Source: Angiostrongylus vasorum (taxonomy: Eukaryota; Nematoda; Chromadorea; Rhabditida; Metastrongylidae). From it: DNA of 64,000 bases. The position numbers were made by a program, and so were the translations under genes. The notes under the pieces are model-generated. The model saw only the letters and a program-made list of their open reading frames with translations, was not told where the DNA came from and ran no database searches. Location of the stretch: the NCBI GenBank assembly GCA_018806985.1, contig JADANN010000443.1, forward strand, positions 2,161,001 to 2,225,000, in the 5' to 3' direction. The first letter of the stretch is position 1; each line of letters starts with the position of its first letter. Below are positions 59,366-64,000 of this stretch, piece after piece.

Positions 59366-60264
59366 TTTGTAGGGGTAAACCAAACATCTCAGCTCGCGTT
59401 AACTAACGGCATTAACGACATTTCCATTCCTTTCCGATAAACGACGAACCTTAGAATATCCAATCGTTTACTGCTCAAACAAAGAGAGCTTCGGTGAAAC
59501 TAACTATCTAGTATGGATGAATAGATTTCGCTGAGATAGCTAAAACGCAAACGATTTGGTTTCCATGTTATTCCTCTTGTTTAATAACCGAAGTATTCGT
59601 CTTCATTCAGCATAAAGTAAACAAAGGGCGCTACCGTCAAGGTGTGGCCTCTGAAGTTCTTTGAAGAACAAAGTGCCAAGCGGCGAAAACTTCGCCTTCA
59701 TAGCATTTCATTCAACAACATTTCACTGGTATCATCCGTAGTCTTGTCAGTTCTCAAGTAAGTCAAACTCAATGTGCACCACTCAAACGTTCATTCGTTC
59801 TCGCGAGCAATGAGAGCTACCCAGTTTGCTCTGCTCCGCCGTGGTGCGCAAAAAGATCATCCTTTCTATGAAACCTTTTGTTTTAACTATTTTTAGCAAA
59901 AGTCTAGCTGGTCCAGGTTTACCATTGGAACTGGGTAATTCTTTTGGTAAGCTTATTCTATGCTGCTCATACGCCCAGAAATGTTGAATTTAGTCTTAGG
60001 TTAGGTATCACACAGCTAGATGTGGCAAATGGCAGTCGACAGCTCAGGAATGGTATTCCATTAAAGTCCACTTAAGTATCGGCGTATCCGCTTTAGTACG
60101 TGGGTCGCTTTTTGTCTCCAAATATTCTTGCGGAAAACCGCCATAACTTCTTGAAGTAGCATAGAATTACTCGTTAAAATTATCTAGCAGTTCATTGTCA
60201 CGACATAGGACTTCGAGTATTAATGAAGGTTTCTCGCTTGTAAATCGGTTAGCGCACAATTTAG
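59366..60264. other. No recognised feature
   Basis: Follows the LINE 3' end. No exon or repeat copy recognised. Confidence 0.35.
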
Positions 60265-60550
60265 AGTAAGGACAAACTCTCAACATTAATCAATCTCTGA
60301 GGTAGCCGCTATGCACTCGACTTCGATAAGCATCTCAGAAGTGATTTAATGGTTATCTGGCCTATACAGTGACTTGCACCAGTTTGTCGATGTATCGTGT
60401 GAGTGTTTGTATCCTTATGGGCAAGTCTGATACAGATTTGCCTACTTCGACGGGGCGGAGCACTTAGTCGGCCTGCAACGCGAGATCCACCTGCCCAAGA
60501 GCGATTCTGTGCTGAAGCACATCCCTAACTACTGCGGTACACGTGTCCTC
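60265..60550 (-). mobile_element. Old SINE-like element, family 1
   Basis: Diverged copy: aactctcaacattaatcaat tail, ggcctatacagtgacttgca body, head with gctgaagcacatccctaac and an A-box-like region near 60530 on the minus strand. Confidence 0.6.
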
Positions 60551-61534
60551 ACAATTTAGTTGCAAAGATGTCTGCGTATCGGAGTAGGTATCCAGTTAAC
60601 TTTTAAATTTTTAAATACAAAAATACATGGCTTTAAAAGAAATTCGCTAGACCATAAAAAATAGCCGAAAAACAAACCAGAGCAAAGTAGGCACATATCG
60701 CGATGTCACAAAAGGATTTGGCTATTGCTTATGCACTTTCTCGAGATCGTTTCAAATTTATTAATTTTACTACCAGTTTTCAATAGTCACCTCGTTACGT
60801 TAAACTTTTTGATCCCAAGTTTTCAAACCATGTATGGTTCAATACCGGTTGCGAAAGCAATGAATCATTTCAACGAGGTCCATTCACTGCACACTGCCAG
60901 TCTCACTATTCTCACAGGTGATTACAACAAATGGGTAGGAAATAGTCTTCAAGTAAATGGACTTCGGCAACTATGTGTAGCAAAACTGCTCCGAACAACA
61001 AAACCTTGGGCCAGCGTTAAGGTAGCTCAGTGCTCTTATGCAAGTAACTGGTACCTTCAGCTTATTCAACACACTCTTCAATGTAATGGCAACTTTGACG
61101 AATGCGATGAGTACTCATGAAACATGAACTATATGAATGGCAAAGTCTTGACCAGTTGCATCTATCACGATCAATTCAATCAGAAAAGAAATTGCTGAAA
61201 TTCGACTCCCCATTTTCGACATTTTTTTGTAAAAATTATGATTCAGCTGATATCAGTACTTATAATTTCGTTGAATCAAAACGCAATAAAGCTTGATGTG
61301 GTCATATATATCCATCTTCGTAGAATTATAGCACTTCGTATGACACTCGAGAGGGAAAAAAAGCTGGCTCTTAAAAAGACACTGAGTGGAGATGAGCAGT
61401 ACATATTCTACTGCATTCGCGCAGCCTATAATAGCCCTCAGTAGATCCTTGAACTCTATGCATTGTATAATGTACATTCTTCACTTGTACACTGTCCGTC
61501 TACTGCGGATTATTGTGTTGTAAATACCAATAGA
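60551..61534. other. No recognised feature
   Basis: Plus frames at 60725-61120 and 61238-61444 are open. The first contains ILTGDYNKWVG, faintly like a LINE endonuclease GDFNA box, but nothing else of the domain is present. Confidence 0.3.
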
Positions 61535-61795
61535 GTGGGGCGCGTAGCGCACTGGCTATATGTGCTCTCCACTACGCACCTTGGTTATCGTTCGATCCAA
61601 CACCTCAGGACAAGCCAAGCTGTCTATCCTTCCACTGTCGGCGTATTGGTACCTGAATGGTCTTGCATGGTAGATCGGTAGCTCTCTACAAGTTTTTGTC
61701 TAGGCAAAACATGCAGTCATAAACGATGCTTAATGGAGTTGAATTCTTGAGCTTTCCTTAGGGAATCGACCAACGCCGAACGATTTACGTTTTGT
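61535..61795 (+). mobile_element. SINE-like element, family 1
   Basis: Head ggggcgcgtagcgcactggc (A box) and TCGTTCGATCC (B box). Body diverged. Tail gaatcgaccaacgccgaacg. Confidence 0.75.
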
Positions 61796-62799
61796 GTAGA
61801 GACATGTAGTCTCAATTATTTATCTGCAGCTAAATAAACAAGTTTCAGCAGCTTTACTATGTGGTTGTGCTCTTGGATATCGAAATGCGATGTATAACGG
61901 CAACGGAAGTTGACCGCCCACCGGGAAGGTCTCTGACGTGGCTTTCCAAACTACGGCAAGCGGAAATCTTGCTGAAGCAGCTAATTCTGTGTCTGAAAAC
62001 TTATTTGTCAGAAAAATTTATATAGAGCGCTATAATACGATATTCGTAGAGTGCACGGAAACTTAACTAATAAGAAATAAATAAATAAGAATAGTACACA
62101 ATCAGAAGAAGAATGACGTCGAACCTCACTGTTCATTGGCGGCTTAGTTGAGCAATCGATTTTGTCATCAGGCAACAACAAATTCACTATGACGAGGTTC
62201 GCTGCACATGTCATAACTCATAGGAGCTTGCATCATAACCTCAAATTCAAGAAAGGTTTGATTGCCCCCCACAAAAAGTACAGAAGCTGAACATAAGATG
62301 TCTCACCATTCTGTTCACTATGGATAGGTGATTACCTTAATTCTTAAAACTATGAAGTCATCAGGAAAGTAGTGGCCCCTTTCAGAATTCAACACCAACT
62401 GCTGTACCATTAATACTAGTCACAGGTAAAACAGTGCAGATTTTGTTGAATTTTGTTGACTGTGAGGTAACAACTATCTTCTGTAATTATTTCGATAGTG
62501 TTCAAAGATTCTTAGTAAATAATTCTCGAACTGGCAAGTACAAAGGGAATGTCGAAGACGTCTTTCTAATGTAGATCTGATGAACATGGAATTTCTACAT
62601 CTTTTGTGGCAATCTAGGATTGAAGAAGTATTTTGGTGCTCTACCTCTATCCGATATTGCTCAACAAAACGTCGGTTGTCTGTAGAGAACACTGATCGGC
62701 CAGAAAAAAACATGACAGACAGCGTAGAAATTTCCTTATTTTCGTTCAACTCGTCCGACATCAACTACGTCGAATTTCAAACACAATGGTACCGAGACA
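61796..62799. other. No recognised feature
   Basis: Frames at 62474-62764 minus and 62580-62819 plus overlap each other and lack motifs. Confidence 0.35.
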
Positions 62800-62905
62800 T
62801 GTGCAAAACACAGAACTAAGGCTAGACTCGAACCAGTGATTACCCTTTCCCTGGATCACCTGTTACTCAAAGCATTACCGAGGAACTTTGCATTCCGCTC
62901 AGTCA
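62800..62905 (-). mobile_element. SINE-like family 2 fragment
   Basis: Minus strand: core CAGGGAAAGGGTAATCACTG and a perfect B box GGTTCGAGTC, head region with GGTAATGCTTTGAGTAACAG. The right part of the element is missing or eroded. Confidence 0.6.
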
Positions 62906-63183
62906 GTTTTTTGCATAGTTGTGAATTCAGCAATCATCAGTTATCACGAAGGATCTGGGGTGCACAATTCGGAATTGAACCCAGTTAAGCTTAAGCTGCC
63001 GTTGTCAAAATCGCGGTACAAAAGCTTTATATTTACCAAGCTTATGATTCTAAAATGGCACGGAATCATGCGAAATCACGACTGCACTAGTAGCATCACC
63101 GCTGAGGTAGATATACAAGAGAGTACTCCATTGTTATTTTTAACTCATTATTGAGGATATTTATCGATTAGTGACACGCACAA

Positions 63184-63255
63184 ATGCAAAACCCAGTGCG
63201 AGGCAGAACGAGCGAGATTAAGAGTCTGGTCCCCTACCAGCTAAGCTGTGGCCTG
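63184..63255 (-). pseudogene. Remnant of tRNA-Lys gene
   Basis: gagattaagagtctggt with ctaccagctaagctgtggcc keeps the anticodon arm and part of the D arm of the array's tRNA-Lys. The T arm and acceptor are lost. Spacing of about 166 bases to the next copy shows it is the decayed first unit of the array. Confidence 0.7.
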
Positions 63256-63345
63256 CCAGCCTCACTCACTGAGTCACGCAAAAAGAGTCTCTTTGTGAAT
63301 TGTTACCCATTTTGTAGCAATAGCTACTGTGAACTGACTACAAAT

Positions 63346-63419
63346 AGGAACCACCGCGGGCTCGAACCCGCGACAGCCAGATTAAGAGTCTGGTGCTCTA
63401 CCGACTGAGCTAACCGGGC
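63346..63419 (-). pseudogene. tRNA-Lys(CTT), 3' end damaged
   Basis: Identical to the intact copies from the 5' end through the anticodon (CTCTTAA loop) to the T loop, then diverges: the 3' T-stem lacks a C and the acceptor strand (GTGGTTCC on the tRNA strand) cannot pair with GCCCGGT. Probably non-functional. Confidence 0.8.
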
Positions 63420-63512
63420 TGGCATCGTTGCACAGCGATATGTGAAAGAGCGCTCTTTGCATACTCCTACTCGTTTTTTAAGCGTGCTTGCTGTGATGGG
63501 CATCAAAACATA

Positions 63513-63585
63513 AGCCCGATGCGGGGCTCGAACCCGCGACAGCCAGATTAAGAGTCTGGTGCTCTACCGACTGAGCTAACCGGGC
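63513..63585 (-). tRNA. tRNA-Lys (anticodon CTT)
   Basis: 73 nt, no intron. Acceptor GCCCGGT pairs with ATCGGGC (one G-U). D arm TTAGCTCAGTCGG matches the A box. The anticodon stem CCAGA/TCTGG holds loop CTCTTAA. The T arm GCGGG-TTCGAGC-CCCGC matches the B box. A run of four T follows the 3' end within ten bases (63506-63509 on the other strand), a Pol III stop. It decodes AAG. Confidence 0.97.
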
Positions 63586-63677
63586 TGGCATCGTTGCACA
63601 GCGATATGTGAAAGAGCGCTCTTTGCATACTCCTACTCGTTTTTAAGCGTGCTTGCGGTGATGGACATTGAAACATA

Positions 63678-63751
63678 AGCCCGATGCGGGGCTCGAATCC
63701 CGCGACAGCCAGATTAAGAGTCTTGTTCTCTACCGACTGAGCTAACCAGGC
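63678..63751 (-). pseudogene. tRNA-Lys(CTT), degenerate copy
   Basis: Same unit with several changes: one base inserted in the T arm (GGGATTCGAG on the tRNA strand), anticodon stem CAAGA against TCTGG, a changed V/D-side base run, and acceptor GCCTGGT. Cloverleaf pairing is weakened at three stems, so it is probably inactive or poorly expressed. Confidence 0.8.
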
Positions 63752-63843
63752 TGTAATCTTTGCTCGGTGATATTCATAGAGTGCTCTTTGCACACTCTTA
63801 CTCGTTTTTTAAGCGTGCTTGCGGTGATGGGCATCAAAACATA

Positions 63844-63916
63844 AGCCCGATGCGGGGCTCGAACCCGCGACAGCCAGATTAAGAGTCTGGTGCTCTACCG
63901 ACTGAGCTAACCGGGC
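63844..63916 (-). tRNA. tRNA-Lys (anticodon CTT)
   Basis: Identical in sequence to the copy at 63513-63585, including A and B boxes and all stems, with the same downstream T run. The array continues past the window's right edge. Confidence 0.97.
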
Positions 63917-64000
63917 TGGCATCGTTGCACAGCGATATGTGAAAGAGCGCTCTTTGCATACTCTTACTCGTTTTTAAGCGTGCTTGCGGTGATGGACATC

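Larger units (their letters stand above)
63180..64000 (-). repeat. Tandem array of ~166-bp tRNA-Lys units
   Basis: tRNA 5' ends stand at 63419, 63585, 63751 and 63916, a period of 165-166. Flanks repeat as well (gcatcgttgcacagcgatat, gaaagagcgctctttgcata, actcgtttttaagcgtgctt). The unit is therefore the whole 166 bases, not just the tRNA. Confidence 0.95.

Noticed and set aside
24447..60856. Shared ggttcaataccggtt at 24447 and 60836
   Set aside because: About 18 bases only, with no flanking similarity; likely chance or a very small repeat.
60725..61120. Frame with ILTGDYNKWVG resembling a LINE endonuclease box
   Set aside because: Only one short motif matches and the rest of the domain is absent.
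63324..63793. Minus-strand open frames over the tRNA array (LAQSVE...LNLAVAGSSP-type peptides)
   Set aside because: They are translations of the tRNA-Lys sequences, a well-known annotation artefact, not proteins.
1..64000. CRISPR arrays, bacterial operons, prophage
   Set aside because: Intron structure, SINEs, LINEs and Pol III tRNA genes show nuclear eukaryotic DNA; no regular spacer-repeat array is present apart from the tRNA tandem.

Overview
This is a eukaryotic window, most likely a clade V (strongylid, hookworm-like) nematode. Its genes are broken into short exons by small GT-AG introns, and several start codons lie 1-20 bases after a TTTCAG-like acceptor, as expected for spliced-leader trans-splicing. 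Most of the DNA is intergenic or intronic and littered with degenerate mobile elements. The RTE-type retroelements have the sequence character I know from hookworm genomes. The species call is inference; nothing here fixes it.

Genes were rebuilt by joining exons whose phases agree. The best supported are a Golgi 3'-phosphoadenosine phosphatase (BPNT2/IMPAD1-like, 8 exons, 334 aa, 35207-39886, minus) and an EME1-like partner of the MUS81 nuclease (9 exons, 434 aa, 40912-43124, minus). Less complete are a LAS1-like rRNA-processing gene (31125-34591, minus), a Ly6/three-finger-like membrane protein whose exon phases disagree at two A-runs (25316-29281, plus), a 103-aa protein with one C2H2 zinc finger (46560-47295, minus), a two-exon 117-aa protein of unknown function (3699-5843, minus), and a first exon with an RRKQ NuRD-recruitment-type motif (53639-53963, minus). 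A few orphan exons remain unassigned. LAS1-, BPNT2- and EME1-like genes form a same-strand run; I see no shared pathway, and an operon is possible but unproven.

Mobile elements: two tRNA-derived SINE-like families (about 13 and 9 copies) run through the window. Two mariner relics lie at 4.6-5.0 and 11.9-12.9 kb. RTE-clade LINE copies lie at 12.9-14.4, 30.0-30.5 and 56.7-59.4 kb. Penelope-like elements (PLEs) appear as GIY-YIG endonuclease remnants at 10.4 and 16.9 kb and as terminal sequences at 11.0, 13.9, 16.5/17.4, 44.1/44.2 and 48.0/48.1 kb. Those ends carry hammerhead-ribozyme-like cores with almost no stem III, usually as inverted pairs. This is the most interesting system in the window.

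The right end (63.18-64.0 kb) is a tandem array of about 166-bp units, each with a minus-strand tRNA-Lys(CTT) gene: two intact, two damaged and one nearly erased. The array runs off the window.

Layout: 0-3.7 kb repeats and unassigned DNA; 3.7-5.8 small gene; 6-18 kb mostly mobile elements; 18.9-19.9 candidate gene; 20-25 kb sparse; 25-29 Ly6-like gene; 31-43 the three-gene run; 43.5-48.2 PLE ends, SINEs and the zinc-finger gene; 49.6-51.2 orphan exons; 52.5-56.2 regulatory-looking DNA around the RRKQ exon; 56.7-59.4 LINE; 60-63 SINEs; then tRNAs.
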